Assembly: GCA_003165335.1 (NCBI GenBank)
Contig: PLTD01000128.1
Span: 1-38,381 of the forward strand
Reading direction: 5' to 3'
Length of the DNA stretch: 38,381 nucleotides
From: Rhodospirillales bacterium
GTDB lineage: Bacteria > Pseudomonadota > Alphaproteobacteria > BOG-932 > Roseiterribacteraceae
Positions within the stretch are counted from its first letter, which is position 1. Each line of letters starts with the position of its first letter. Under the pieces are notes generated by a model, which was given only the letters and a program-made list of their open reading frames with translations, did no database searches and was not told where the DNA came from. The position numbers and the translations under genes were made by a program. Of the stretch, positions 15,917 through 25,379 are shown in pieces.

Positions 15917-17239
15917 TCAGCTTTCCTCAGGCTCTTCCAGGCGGAAAGTCTCCGTGTCGAAATCATAGGCGAAGAGCTCGGCATAACGACACCAATTAAT
16001 AAGCCGCTCAAGCGTATCGTTGGCCCATTCCTCGCTCATATGATCTTCAAGTTCGGTCAGGAAACGCGAAGCCGGCGCGCGATGATTGGGGCGTTCCTGC
16101 AGCACCTTTTGAATATGCGCAGCCAGCGGTACGTTGCGCAGCAGATGATTGCCGAATATTGCCTTGCGCTCGTCCATTTCAGCATTTGAAAAGGCTTTAC
16201 CCGCGGCTGTCAGCTCGACGTCGCCGCCGCCCACGTGAGCAAAACCAAGCAACTGCATCCCGTCCAGAAGCACGAACAGGTCATCCACAGCCAGATTTTG
16301 GTATTCCGCCAAGTCAGGGAGATCGGCCCGGCCCTTGTAGCGATCCTCCATCAGTGTATCGATCAGCGCAGACAATTGCTGTGTCGGTGCGTCGGGAATG
16401 CGGATGCTGAACTCCATCCCCTCAGCCAAGGCGGCTTCGCCCCGCGCCCGCTTGCCCGCCGCCCCACCGGGTGTGGTGGTCAAGATTGTATAGACCTGGT
16501 CGACAATGTGCCGAAACCCCGGGCTGTTCCAATCGCGCGGGCGCGGCAGCGGCACGGGTATTTCTGCACGGATGCGACCCGGATCGGATGAAAAGATCAG
16601 TATCCGGTCGGCCATTTCGACCGATTCTTCGATATTGTGAGAGACCATCAAGATGCTTTGGGTCGGAATCTTGCGGTCGCGCCATAAATCGACCAGATCG
16701 CCACGGAGCGTCTCGGCGGTCAGCACATCGAGGGCCGAGAACGGCTCGTCGAGCAGTAGCACGTCGGGATTGATCACCAACGCGCGGGCGAAGCCTACGC
16801 GCTGGCGCATGCCGCCCGAAAGCTCTTTCGGATAGGCGGATTCGAAACCGTCAAGGCCGATAAGATCTATCGCCGCCTCGGCACGCTTGCGCCGCTCTTC
16901 TTTGGGCACGTTCAATGCCTCTAGCCCAAGCTCAACATTTCCAAGAACCGTCAACCAGGGAAACAGGGCAAAGCTTTGAAAAACCATACCTGCGCCGCGC
17001 ACCGGCCCGTTCACCTGTTTTCCACGATAACGCACGTCGCCCTGAGAGGGCTCAGACAGTCCGGCGACAATCCGCAAGAAAGTCGATTTTCCCGAACCTG
17101 ATTTACCCAGAACCGCGACGATCTCGCCGGGTACGAGGCGAAAGTTCAAATCGTCAAGCACAAGGCGCTCACCGCGATCGGCGACAGGATAGGTCTTGAA
17201 GAGATGGTTGATTTCGACCAGTGGGGCAGCTTCGGACAT
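15917..17239 (-). CDS. ABC importer ATPase with C-terminal AAA-associated extension
   Basis: A 440-residue protein. The first 260 residues are a nitrate/sulfonate-type ABC ATPase with Walker A GKSGSGKST, signature LSGGMRQR, Walker B VLLLDEPFSALD and switch histidine in MVSHNI. The remaining 170 residues match the AAA-associated C-terminal domain seen on some NrtD-like ATPases: an LSALIDTLMEDRYKG start, a winged-helix-like middle (DLFVLLDGMQLLGFAHV, ELTAAGKAF) and an ERLINWCRYAELFAYD end. That extension probably regulates the transporter. I start at the ATG of MSEAAP, with GAGGAGA six bases upstream; a TTG two codons earlier is less likely. It follows the permease gene by 11 bases. Confidence 0.9.
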   Translation of the reverse strand: MSEAAPLVEINHLFKTYPVADRGERLVLDDLNFRLVPGEIVAVLGKSGSGKSTFLRIVAGLSEPSQGDVRYRGKQVNGPVRGAGMVFQSFALFPWLTVLGNVELGLEALNVPKEERRKRAEAAIDLIGLDGFESAYPKELSGGMRQRVGFARALVINPDVLLLDEPFSALDVLTAETLRGDLVDLWRDRKIPTQSILMVSHNIEESVEMADRILIFSSDPGRIRAEIPVPLPRPRDWNSPGFRHIVDQVYTILTTTPGGAAGKRARGEAALAEGMEFSIRIPDAPTQQLSALIDTLMEDRYKGRADLPDLAEYQNLAVDDLFVLLDGMQLLGFAHVGGGDVELTAAGKAFSNAEMDERKAIFGNHLLRNVPLAAHIQKVLQERPNHRAPASRFLTELEDHMSEEWANDTLERLINWCRYAELFAYDFDTETFRLEEPEES

Positions 17240-17250
17240 CGGCAATCTCC

Positions 17251-19026
17251 TCAGACGTCATCCAGGCGCATGCGTTCGGCGGCGTAGTCATAGAGCCGCC
17301 GCCACAAAAGACGGTTTAACAAAAGGACGAATATACTCAGCACGCTGCTGCCGAGAATCACCCGGGCGAAATCACCGTCTTTGCTGGCATTCGCGATATA
17401 GGCGCCAATGCCGGTTGCCGTCAGCGTCGTGTCGCCCCACTGAACGACCTCTGAGACGATCGCAGCGTTCCAAGAGCCGCCCGCAGCCGTCAGTGCCCCG
17501 GTGATATAGGCAGGGAATATCCCCGGAATAATCAGCCTGCGCCACCACACCCAGCGCGATACGCCGAGATTCTGCGCGACATACTGGAAATCGCGCGGAA
17601 GCGAAGAGGCACCAGATATTACGTTGAAAACAATGTACCATTGCGTCCCGAGAATCATCAGCGGCGACAGCCAAATCTCTGTATTGGCGTGGAAGCGCAG
17701 GATGAGAACGACAGCGACCGGAAAGAACAGATTGGCCGGGAAAGCCGCCATGAACTGGACGATCGGTTGAGCCACTGCAGTCAATTTGGGCCTCAGTCCG
17801 ATCCACACACCGATCGGAACCCAGACTACCGTAGCAATGGCGATCAGCACCAGCACACGAATGGCGGTCAGAAAGCCAAGATAAAAAACTCTGCCGACCT
17901 CATTCAGTTTGACATGCTGGATGACGATCGAACCCAACCGATAGGAGATATATACGGCGATTACGACCAGCAGCAGGTCGTAAAGCCGCTCCACCCACTT
18001 GGGCGTGGCCGACCGCTTATCCATCGGGGCAGAGCGCGCCGAACCGATCAAATCGAGTCCGCGCCGCGCCGCAGCGCCGACCGTACGGTTCCAGAACACC
18101 CCCATCGAGGCAAAGGCCAGGCGGAACGCCCGCGCGAGACCCGCCTTTTGCAGCATGGTTAAAAACCATGGCCGATCGGGTTCCAAACCAGGGTCCGTTT
18201 CCGATTTGAACTTGCTGGACCACGACAGCAACGGGCGGAAAAACAGCTGATCGTATGCCAAGATAACGATCAGCATTGCACCGACCGCGTAACCGACGGC
18301 AACCAGATTACGCTGACCGATAGCCGTTGCGATGTAAGAACCGACGCCGGGGAGCGAGACTGTCTGATCCGACACGGTAATTGCTTCGGAGGCCACCACG
18401 AAGAACCAACCGCCTGAGACCGACATCATCATGTTCCAGATCAGGTTCGGCATGGCGTGCGGCAGTTCCAGTTTCCAGAAGCGCCCCCACGGCCCGACAT
18501 GATACATTCGCGACGCCTCCTGCAGGTCGAGCGGCACAGTGCGCAGCGACTGGTAAAGGCTGAAAGTCATGTTCCAGGCCTGACTGGTAAAAATCATGAA
18601 GATTGCAGCACATTCCGGCCCCAGCAGGCTTCCCGGAAACAGCGCGATCCAGCCGGTAACGGTGATTGTCGCAAAGCTCAGGATCGGGATCGATTGGAGG
18701 ATATCGAGGATCGGGATAAGTATCTTCTCGGCCAATCGGCTCTTTGCCGCCGCCGCCGCATAGATCAGTGTGAACAGAAACGACGCGCCCAGTGCAATGA
18801 ACATCCTGAGCACGGTCCGCAGCGCATAATAGGGCAATACAGCCGGGTCGAGCGAAATTACCTGCGGTTCGCCAAGGTCGAACGGCTTGTTCATGCCGCC
18901 GGCGCCGACCACAATCATCGCCAATATCCCGAACAACAAGGGAAAGGCCACCAGATCCCAAAAATTCGGCCGCAGGCGGTCTTGCCACCTGCGGACTGGC
19001 TGTCCCCAGAGCATTGCGCGCATCAT
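17251..19026 (-). CDS. ABC importer permease, two fused transmembrane domains
   Basis: A 591-residue inner-membrane protein made of two binding-protein-dependent permease domains in tandem. The first spans about residues 20-270 with EAA-type loop around ASRMYHVGPWGRFWKLELPHAMPNL; the second spans about 345-585 with AQNLGVSRWVWWRRLIIPGIFPAYITGALTAAGGSWNAAI. They are joined by a hydrophilic linker of about 70 residues. One chain would thus supply both halves of the channel. GGAAGG lies seven bases before the ATG. It precedes the ATPase gene and follows the NadQ-like regulator gene on the same strand. No periplasmic binding protein is encoded next to it, which is unusual for an importer. Confidence 0.9.
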   Translation of the reverse strand: MMRAMLWGQPVRRWQDRLRPNFWDLVAFPLLFGILAMIVVGAGGMNKPFDLGEPQVISLDPAVLPYYALRTVLRMFIALGASFLFTLIYAAAAAKSRLAEKILIPILDILQSIPILSFATITVTGWIALFPGSLLGPECAAIFMIFTSQAWNMTFSLYQSLRTVPLDLQEASRMYHVGPWGRFWKLELPHAMPNLIWNMMMSVSGGWFFVVASEAITVSDQTVSLPGVGSYIATAIGQRNLVAVGYAVGAMLIVILAYDQLFFRPLLSWSSKFKSETDPGLEPDRPWFLTMLQKAGLARAFRLAFASMGVFWNRTVGAAARRGLDLIGSARSAPMDKRSATPKWVERLYDLLLVVIAVYISYRLGSIVIQHVKLNEVGRVFYLGFLTAIRVLVLIAIATVVWVPIGVWIGLRPKLTAVAQPIVQFMAAFPANLFFPVAVVLILRFHANTEIWLSPLMILGTQWYIVFNVISGASSLPRDFQYVAQNLGVSRWVWWRRLIIPGIFPAYITGALTAAGGSWNAAIVSEVVQWGDTTLTATGIGAYIANASKDGDFARVILGSSVLSIFVLLLNRLLWRRLYDYAAERMRLDDV

Positions 19027-19049
19027 AATGCGACCTTCCTAAAAACGGG

Positions 19050-19072
19050 ACGTTCCGCTGAAAACGGAACGT
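19050..19072 (-). terminator. intercistronic hairpin, possible attenuator
   Basis: An 8-bp perfect stem (ACGTTCCG / CGGAACGT) with a 7-base loop lies between the regulator's stop codon and the permease start. On the minus strand it is followed by CCCGTTTTTAGG, a short T-run offset by four bases. That would make a weak terminator that could set the ratio of regulator to transporter; it could instead be a protein-binding dyad. Confidence 0.5.
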
Positions 19073-19075
19073 ATG

Positions 19076-20047
19076 TCAGGTTTTTCGTTCAGGCAGGCCG
19101 ACCCCGGGGGCCGGCCTTTCGGATAGGACTTTTCTACGGAAGCGGTAATGCTCGGCCGGACGACCGCCGGTTCGCGTCTCGCGCGCACCCGTCGGCTCCA
19201 CAAGCCCACCGCGCTCGACCAAACGCCGAAAATTCTGCTTATGCAAGCGAATTCCGGCAAGGGTTTCAACAGTTCTTTGCAATTGCAATAAAGTAAAACT
19301 ATCCGAGATCAATTCAAACACAACAGGTCTGTAGGTCAGCTTCCCGCGCAGGCGGGAAATAGCCGTAGCCAAGACGCGACGATGATCGCGTGCCATCTCC
19401 TGTCCGAAGACCGGACCACCCCCTTGCAGCGGCGCTACGCGACGACTTTCGGAAACGGCATTGGCCTCATACAGCAATTCGTACCGGTCGAGAACCCTGT
19501 CGGGATCCCAGGATAGACGGCCGCCGCCGAAGGCCATCGCCACCCTATCGCGCCGGTGATCGCGCTCCAGGCTGTCTGTAGCTTCGCCAGCCCAGCGATC
19601 AAGCACGGGCAAAATCTCGGCACGTATCATATTTGGCCGCCCGGTTCGCCAATCCTCCCAAGGGAAAAAAGCATACCAATCGCGCCAAGCGGCGTTGCCG
19701 GGGCCAGCGAGGGAAACTGCCGACGACAGAGCGAGATAGCTGATCGACACAAGCCGGCGATCGGGCGTTTCCACTGCCGGGTCCCTTCCCCGGTCGCCGA
19801 AAGTATAAAGCTGCTCGACATAGCCGAGCTTCAACCCGGTCAGTTCCGTGACCCAGCCGCGCAAGCCCCGCTCCAGTGTCGGATGGGCTTCAGGATCGAG
19901 TGCGCCGAGGGGTAAGGCGCGCAAATCCGGATATGGCGTGGATACGGTCAGGACCTGCGGCGCATCGTCGATCACGGCGACGATCACGGCGCTTAGCTCG
20001 ATGCCGATCGCCGGCGCCGTCCCTATGCCATGACGATCTCCACCCAT
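19076..20047 (-). CDS. Nudix/winged-helix regulator of NrtR/NadQ type
   Basis: A 323-residue protein. The N-terminal two thirds resemble a Nudix-like domain (IELSAVIVAVIDDAPQVLTV, then GWVTELTGLKLGYVEQLYTFGDRGRD) without a canonical Nudix box, as in regulators that bind rather than cleave nucleotides. The C-terminal third is a winged helix typical of NrtR-type repressors: FELISDSFTLLQLQRTVETLAGI, then HKQNFRRLVERGGLVEPTG. Family members repress NAD synthesis or salvage genes in response to NAD-related metabolites. In alphaproteobacteria the NadQ group controls nadABC, and nadAC lies about 6 kb downstream here. I start at the ATG with GGAG nine bases upstream; a TTG 17 codons earlier is possible. 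It heads the group regulator-permease-ATPase, so it may also control the transporter. Confidence 0.78.
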   Translation of the reverse strand: MGGDRHGIGTAPAIGIELSAVIVAVIDDAPQVLTVSTPYPDLRALPLGALDPEAHPTLERGLRGWVTELTGLKLGYVEQLYTFGDRGRDPAVETPDRRLVSISYLALSSAVSLAGPGNAAWRDWYAFFPWEDWRTGRPNMIRAEILPVLDRWAGEATDSLERDHRRDRVAMAFGGGRLSWDPDRVLDRYELLYEANAVSESRRVAPLQGGGPVFGQEMARDHRRVLATAISRLRGKLTYRPVVFELISDSFTLLQLQRTVETLAGIRLHKQNFRRLVERGGLVEPTGARETRTGGRPAEHYRFRRKVLSERPAPGVGLPERKT

Positions 20048-20231
20048 GCGCAACGGCTCCGGCAACAAGACGAACGCGGGACCACGAATACCATGCAAGC
20101 GAGAGTACGCTCGAAAGGCTAAAGCTACCTCTCCAACCTGAGCCTTCTCCTGTCAACCTTCCGATCAGCTGAAGACATAATTTGGTGGGCTATCCGGCGA
20201 CCGGCATAAACCGGCAGCCGATTGCGGTAGG

Positions 20232-23222
20232 CTAAAACTTGAAGCGGGCTACAACACGGCCGTCGAAGCTGGTTAAGTCCCCACGGTCCTCACCACCGGC
20301 TTCGAATGCGAAGTCGGAATATTTATCACCGCCGTGCATGCCAACATGGGCGATGGGACCGCCCTTCTGGGATTGAGGGGATAGGGAGAATGAGGAACCG
20401 CCAGCGAATTGAGCGGCAACAGTATCGGCGCCGCCGAATACCTGTTTATAGCCGACCATGAGTTCAGGCCGCCACATGAATAAACGGTCGCCGAATTGCG
20501 TGCCCAATGTAAGACCGCCGACAACGGCACCCTGCTTGCCTGTGCCCGATGCGACATTCAAATCGAAACCGTTCCCACCGTCATGCTCGTTGCGGGAACC
20601 TTCGTAGAGAACAAAATAATCTCCAGCGACCGACGGCTTTATATAGAATTCGCCGATCGGCTGCTCGTAGCTGATGCCCAGATGGGCCTGGGCTATTCCG
20701 CCCGTCCAATTTGCATTGGCCGTGCGGCTGACGGTTGCACCGGTCAGGTCGGTCCCGTCGAAGTTACGCGTGCTGTTCATCTCGGCGACGCCGACATTGA
20801 GGCTGGCATCGGTTCGCAATGCGCCATCAACCTCCCGCCAGTACGCGCCGGTGCTATAAACCGTGCCGACTTCCTGGTTGGCCGGTCCCGTATTGAAGTC
20901 ATCGACGCTGGCCCGCATGTAGGAGAGCGAGACGCCCCATGTGCTTATCGGACTGGCCGGGGCTTCCCAGCCCAGAGCAAAGCCTAAACCACCGCCATGA
21001 TAGCCAGGCGAAGAGCCTCCGCTGTCATCCGCACCGAAGCCGATGGATTGCGCCCATCCGCCGCCGTGATTGCCGTTTTCAACGAGCGGATTTCCCGCCT
21101 GCGCGCGCACGACCGCGTCTGATCCCGCCGCCAGAACTTCGAAAAGCCCACCAGAATAGGACGGCAGCATTTGCTGGTATTGGCGTTTGAAGGCTTGCTG
21201 AGAAGACGCACCGTTAAAGGCGTCGCGAATGCCCGGGTCTAAATAGTTAGCAGCAAAAACAGCGTTATAGGCCGAAGCACTGCCACCGACACCTGCCTGG
21301 ACGAATGCTCTTGGAATGACATCCAACGCGATCGTGCCGGCGGCCGTGTTCGTCACGATCGTGGCGTTGTAGAAATAGGGAACATCTCCCAACAAAACAG
21401 AGGACTGCCCGACCAACGCACCCGCCGAAGGAGTCGTCTGAATCAAGGTGAAGGTCTGAGGCGTCACTAATCTGCTGTCGAGATCCAGACCGACCTTGGC
21501 GCCGCTGGAAATCATCACGGCACCAACGCCAGCGACAGTAACGCTGCCGTTCTGACCAGTTGTCGGGTCGGCTGCAAAATCGATCTGCCCTTTGGGGCCG
21601 ATGGTAAGCGAACTGAGCACCAGGTTCGTTGTACTGGTCGAATCCAAACGGCCATCGGCAACGTCAACGGCAAGCGCTCCCCCAGATGCCTGGGTGAGCG
21701 CACCGCCCAAGATCGCGCCATTGGTGATGTTGAGCTGATTGAGCGTGCTGTTGCCGAACGCCACGGCCCCCGTGAGTGTACCCGCACCGAGATCGAGAAT
21801 GGCTCCGGATGATCCGAACAGCACATTTCCGGTAATCGAGGAGGGAGTTGTCGTGCCCGAAGGGGACTGGATCACCGTCACCAGCGCGGTATCACCCGAG
21901 AGGTCCAAAGCATTGGCAATGCCATTGGCAGTGGTCGCGGAGATCGTCCCGGTATTGGTGATCGAACTGAGCGCACCACCATTCACCAGAATCGCCGTAG
22001 CATTACCCCCGACCGTCGCATTGCCGCCCGCGCCATACTGTACGGTTGCCTCGATTTTGCCGGAATTGACAAGATTGGGGACTGTGCCGCCGGTCGAGAC
22101 GGTGAGGCCTGTCGCATTCGCCGCATAGGCGTTGGAATTAATCTTACCGACGACGTCGATGCCGCCGTAAATCGTCGGCGAGTCGCCGGGATTCCCGCCA
22201 ATTTGGACTGCCGATGCACCTATTCTGTCATAGATCCCGTTCGCATTGACTGCGCCGCTGATCATGATGCCATAGCTACCGTTATTGGAACCGATCTGAG
22301 TTCCCGCGCCTCCGATCACCAAAGCCGGCGCCGAACCGTAAGAAACGACAACACCATCGGTATCTATGTCTATGCCGCCGGTAATTGAGTTCGTGATCGA
22401 GACAGCCGGACCCCCGAGCAGCAGATTATTGGCTGTCAGACCGGTAAAGCTTCCGGGCCGCGACACGGTCACGCTGCCATTGTAGAAGCCATCCGCGCGC
22501 ACGTTACTGTCGATATAGAGTTGGCCCTGAACTCCGCCGGCAAGGGAAAGTCCGCCGGAATTGGTGCCAAGCGCGGTGATGGAATCAGTGATCGATATCC
22601 CGCCGGTGATCGGGGCATTCACCAGCTGCAATATGCCGTAACTGTTGTTGCCGGTAACCCCGATAAAGCCGGCATTCGTAATCGACCCGTTCAGGCCTCC
22701 AACCACGCCGGGCGTGCTCGGAGTCAGATAGATGCCGGCTGAGTTATTGCCGCGCACTGTAATGGACGCGCCGCTTTCGTTCGTGATCGAACCGACAAAG
22801 GGCGAGGCATTGTTGATTTGGATACCGTACCGGTACGAACCCCCGGTCAGAGGTATCGTCGTAGCCAGCGTCGAATCCGTAATGGTGATCGTGCCGGTGT
22901 TAGCGATAGCGCAGGCGGTGGTTCCGCAGTTCGAACCGGCGGTCACCAGAATCCCGGTCATGTTATTGCCGTCGTTTCCGGCTATCGCCCCACCGTTCGT
23001 GACGGAGTTATTGCTGTCGATCGTTACAGCAGCGCCGCCGCCGACATTGATGCTGCCGCCGCTGACGATCGTGACATCGCCGGCGCTGGACGTAGCAAGC
23101 GGGGTGTTTTGCGAAGCCGAAACGCTTGTCTGAGCTTCAGCACCTGGTGCTTGAGCTAAGACGAATAGGACTGATGCCAGCGACGAAAGAGCATAACGAA
23201 TGTCGATTCTGGGTCGGCTCAT
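20232..23222 (-). CDS. autotransporter (type V secretion) outer-membrane protein
   Basis: A 996-residue protein with signal peptide (MSRPRIDIRYALSSLASVLF, cleavage near AEA-QT). The long Gly/Ser/Thr/Asn-rich passenger (about 30-690) is built of repeated strands such as GSITNAGFIGVTGNNSYG and ITNTGTI, as in beta-helix passengers. The C-terminal beta-barrel (about 715-996) ends in the outer-membrane signature VVARFKF with terminal Phe. The barrel would insert in the outer membrane and expose the passenger. Passenger function is unknown; no protease or adhesin motif is evident. ATG 15 bases upstream is an alternative start. It precedes the NadQ-like gene by about 185 bases and probably has its own promoter. 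Confidence 0.92.
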   Translation of the reverse strand: MSRPRIDIRYALSSLASVLFVLAQAPGAEAQTSVSASQNTPLATSSAGDVTIVSGGSINVGGGAAVTIDSNNSVTNGGAIAGNDGNNMTGILVTAGSNCGTTACAIANTGTITITDSTLATTIPLTGGSYRYGIQINNASPFVGSITNESGASITVRGNNSAGIYLTPSTPGVVGGLNGSITNAGFIGVTGNNSYGILQLVNAPITGGISITDSITALGTNSGGLSLAGGVQGQLYIDSNVRADGFYNGSVTVSRPGSFTGLTANNLLLGGPAVSITNSITGGIDIDTDGVVVSYGSAPALVIGGAGTQIGSNNGSYGIMISGAVNANGIYDRIGASAVQIGGNPGDSPTIYGGIDVVGKINSNAYAANATGLTVSTGGTVPNLVNSGKIEATVQYGAGGNATVGGNATAILVNGGALSSITNTGTISATTANGIANALDLSGDTALVTVIQSPSGTTTPSSITGNVLFGSSGAILDLGAGTLTGAVAFGNSTLNQLNITNGAILGGALTQASGGALAVDVADGRLDSTSTTNLVLSSLTIGPKGQIDFAADPTTGQNGSVTVAGVGAVMISSGAKVGLDLDSRLVTPQTFTLIQTTPSAGALVGQSSVLLGDVPYFYNATIVTNTAAGTIALDVIPRAFVQAGVGGSASAYNAVFAANYLDPGIRDAFNGASSQQAFKRQYQQMLPSYSGGLFEVLAAGSDAVVRAQAGNPLVENGNHGGGWAQSIGFGADDSGGSSPGYHGGGLGFALGWEAPASPISTWGVSLSYMRASVDDFNTGPANQEVGTVYSTGAYWREVDGALRTDASLNVGVAEMNSTRNFDGTDLTGATVSRTANANWTGGIAQAHLGISYEQPIGEFYIKPSVAGDYFVLYEGSRNEHDGGNGFDLNVASGTGKQGAVVGGLTLGTQFGDRLFMWRPELMVGYKQVFGGADTVAAQFAGGSSFSLSPQSQKGGPIAHVGMHGGDKYSDFAFEAGGEDRGDLTSFDGRVVARFKF

Positions 23223-23484
23223 GCTCAATAGCCCCATCCGGCGAACCCATTGGGTTTCCCGGAAATATGTATGAAATTATCGCGCATTCAACACCTCACA
23301 CCGGCACCCGCGGGGATTTCCGGTGGACATCATCATATAGCTTACACGCCGATCGTACCATCATCTTGCGCCGAATCCGAAAAATAACGGCCTCGTCCAA
23401 CCCTATCGGAAATTGCTGGCGCCGCGTCAACCCGATTGATCGCGCGTCCGATTCAGAGTCATCCGTCCGGTTGGTCGAAGATTT

Positions 23485-23913
23485 TCACCGGAAGTTCAAT
23501 TCCAGCGTGACGCCGTTCGGGTCGTTTACGAACACCTGCCGCAATTTGATACTGGGCACGTCACTAACCGTGAAGGGCAACTCACGCGCTGTGAGCTTTG
23601 CCACCATCGCATCATAGTCGGAACATTCGAAGGCGATGTGATCGATCGTGCCGGTACCGGTCATCGACTCAATGTCTATCGAGCCACCAAGAGCGCCCAA
23701 CCTGTCGCGAATTCGTCCCAGCGCCGCCTCGGGATTCTTCGGATCGATCGAGATAACATGAACCACCGGTCGGTCGCTGGCGTCATAAAGCCAGGCACCC
23801 ATGCTGCGCGGCCCCGGGAAATCGCCGTCCTTCAGATCCACGACGTCAGTATAAAAACGGACGGTCGCATCCAGGTCGAAGGTGCGGATATTGCAATGAT
23901 CGAGCTTTGTCAT
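23485..23913 (-). CDS. VOC-family (glyoxalase/dioxygenase-like) protein
   Basis: A 142-residue protein of the vicinal-oxygen-chelate superfamily. It begins with LDHCNIRTFDLDATVRFYTDVVDLKDGDFPG and has a second half TIDHIAFECSDYDAMVAKLTARELPF, ending VFVNDPNGVTLELNF. These are the two beta-alpha-beta-beta-beta modules with candidate metal ligands His6, His near 90 and Glu near the end (LELN). Family activities include lyases, dioxygenases and epoxide-opening enzymes; the substrate is not determined. I start at the ATG of MTKLDH, after GGGGACA. It lies 10 bases after the MFS transporter gene on the same strand, so the pair is probably an operon importing and processing one compound. Confidence 0.86.
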   Translation of the reverse strand: MTKLDHCNIRTFDLDATVRFYTDVVDLKDGDFPGPRSMGAWLYDASDRPVVHVISIDPKNPEAALGRIRDRLGALGGSIDIESMTGTGTIDHIAFECSDYDAMVAKLTARELPFTVSDVPSIKLRQVFVNDPNGVTLELNFR

Positions 23914-23923
23914 GGATTGTCCC

Positions 23924-25174
23924 CTAAGTCTGGCCGCTTTTCTGATTTTGATCTGCTTGTCCGGCAAAGGCGACGCCTTTTCGTTCCGGTCCCAGCCAAG
24001 TCACCAGTGCCAGCAGCATCGCCGCCGCTGCTGTCACAACCGTGATCGCCAGTCCGTAATTATTGCCATGGTTGGCGGCAAAACGCGCCTGAAAAAACTG
24101 ATTGCGCGAAGCGAGCAGATTGCCGAACTGGTAAGCCAAGCCCGGGAAGGTACCGCGCGCGCCCTCGGGCGACAATTCATTGAGGTGAACCGGTACCATC
24201 GCCCATGCGCCTTGGACCATCACCTGCACCAGAAAGGCGCCCGCCGCCAACCAGGCCGGTTGACCGACGACGCTGTAAATCCAGACCACCGGCAACACCA
24301 GCAGGGTCGCGATAACGATTGCACGTCTGCGTCCGATCTTCTCGGAATATGCCCCGAAAACAATGCCGCCGGTGATTGCGCCCAGATTGGCGAAAACCGT
24401 GATTGCCCCGACCGCGCGGGGACTGAGGTGATGTTGAACCTTAAGGAACGTCGGAAACATATCCTGGGAGCCGTGGCTCAACGAATTGAAGGCGGTCATT
24501 AAAATGACGACATAGAGGAACAGCGGCCAGCGCCCGCGAACGGACTCCCGCAGAGACCCAAAGAAATTGACCCGCGTCTTTCTCGTTGCCTCCCAAACCG
24601 GCGATTCCCTAACGTTCATGCGCAGATACAGCACCAGCAAAGCGGGCACGACGCCTACAATGAACATTCCACGCCAGCCGAGGCTGTCGTAAAGGGTCCA
24701 ATATAATGCCGCAGCCAGCAGATTGCCGAAGGCATAGCCTTGCTGAAGAATGCCCGACACCAAACCGCGGGCGCCGGCGGGCACGGTCTCTAGCGCCAGC
24801 GACGCGCCCAGTCCCCATTCCCCGCCCATGCCGATCCCAAACAACGCGCGCAAAATCAGGAGCATCTCTATCGAAGTCGAAAAAGCGGTGGCCAATTCCA
24901 TAGCCGAATAGAACAAGATATCGAACATCAGGACGGGCTTGCGTCCGAACCGCTCGGCCAGAATGCCGAAAATAAAGGCGCCCACAGGGCGCATGGCCAA
25001 GGTCAGCGTAATCGCCTCCGCAACCGCAGGAATACCGGTCGAAAAATCTTTGGCAATATCGGCAATGACAAAGGTCAGAAGGAAAAAATCGAATGCATCC
25101 AAAGTCCAACCCAGAAAGCCGGCCAGAAAAGCGGAGCGTTGTTCGCGGTTTAGCGATTTCAGAACTGAGAACAT
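23924..25174 (-). CDS. MFS transporter (sialate/lactate/aromatic-acid-type proton symporter)
   Basis: A 416-residue inner-membrane protein with about 12 hydrophobic segments. The opening LGWTLDAFDFFLLTFVIADIA, the loop FGILAERFGRKPVLMFDI between helices 2 and 3, and GIGMGGEWGLGASLALETVP are typical of the MFS subgroup holding NanT, Jen1/SHS lactate permeases and aromatic-acid transporters. A second A-motif-like loop (GAYSEKIGRRRAIV) marks the C-terminal half. It should import an organic acid with protons; the exact one is unknown. It sits first in an operon with the VOC-family gene. Confidence 0.9.
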   Translation of the reverse strand: MFSVLKSLNREQRSAFLAGFLGWTLDAFDFFLLTFVIADIAKDFSTGIPAVAEAITLTLAMRPVGAFIFGILAERFGRKPVLMFDILFYSAMELATAFSTSIEMLLILRALFGIGMGGEWGLGASLALETVPAGARGLVSGILQQGYAFGNLLAAALYWTLYDSLGWRGMFIVGVVPALLVLYLRMNVRESPVWEATRKTRVNFFGSLRESVRGRWPLFLYVVILMTAFNSLSHGSQDMFPTFLKVQHHLSPRAVGAITVFANLGAITGGIVFGAYSEKIGRRRAIVIATLLVLPVVWIYSVVGQPAWLAAGAFLVQVMVQGAWAMVPVHLNELSPEGARGTFPGLAYQFGNLLASRNQFFQARFAANHGNNYGLAITVVTAAAAMLLALVTWLGPERKGVAFAGQADQNQKSGQT

Positions 25175-25379
25175 TGAGGCCGGCTATTTCTCGAAGATGG
25201 AACGCTGTGCTGACGACCGATTTTGCCCGACAAACTAAGGACATTGGCTAGGCGACACCATCATTTATTGAACGCCGAGCTCAGCTTGCTGGACAAAGCA
25301 GCCTGGCGCCCCACATCTTCAATGTTGTTCGCGGGACGCTAAGCCAGCTGGATCCGCGCTGATTTGGAGTTCGGCGACC

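Noticed and set aside
21739-22128. 129-codon plus-strand frame opposite the autotransporter
   Set aside because: Antisense to a repetitive passenger region; Val/Pro-rich translation is a mirror of the repeat composition.
20232-23222. Repeats in the autotransporter passenger as a possible CRISPR or tandem repeat array
   Set aside because: The repetition is at the protein level (ITNxGxI strands) with variable DNA and no regular spacers.
25175-25379. EcfG promoter upstream of the DUF962 gene
   Set aside because: GGAAC is present, but no CGTT occurs at 16-17 bases downstream.
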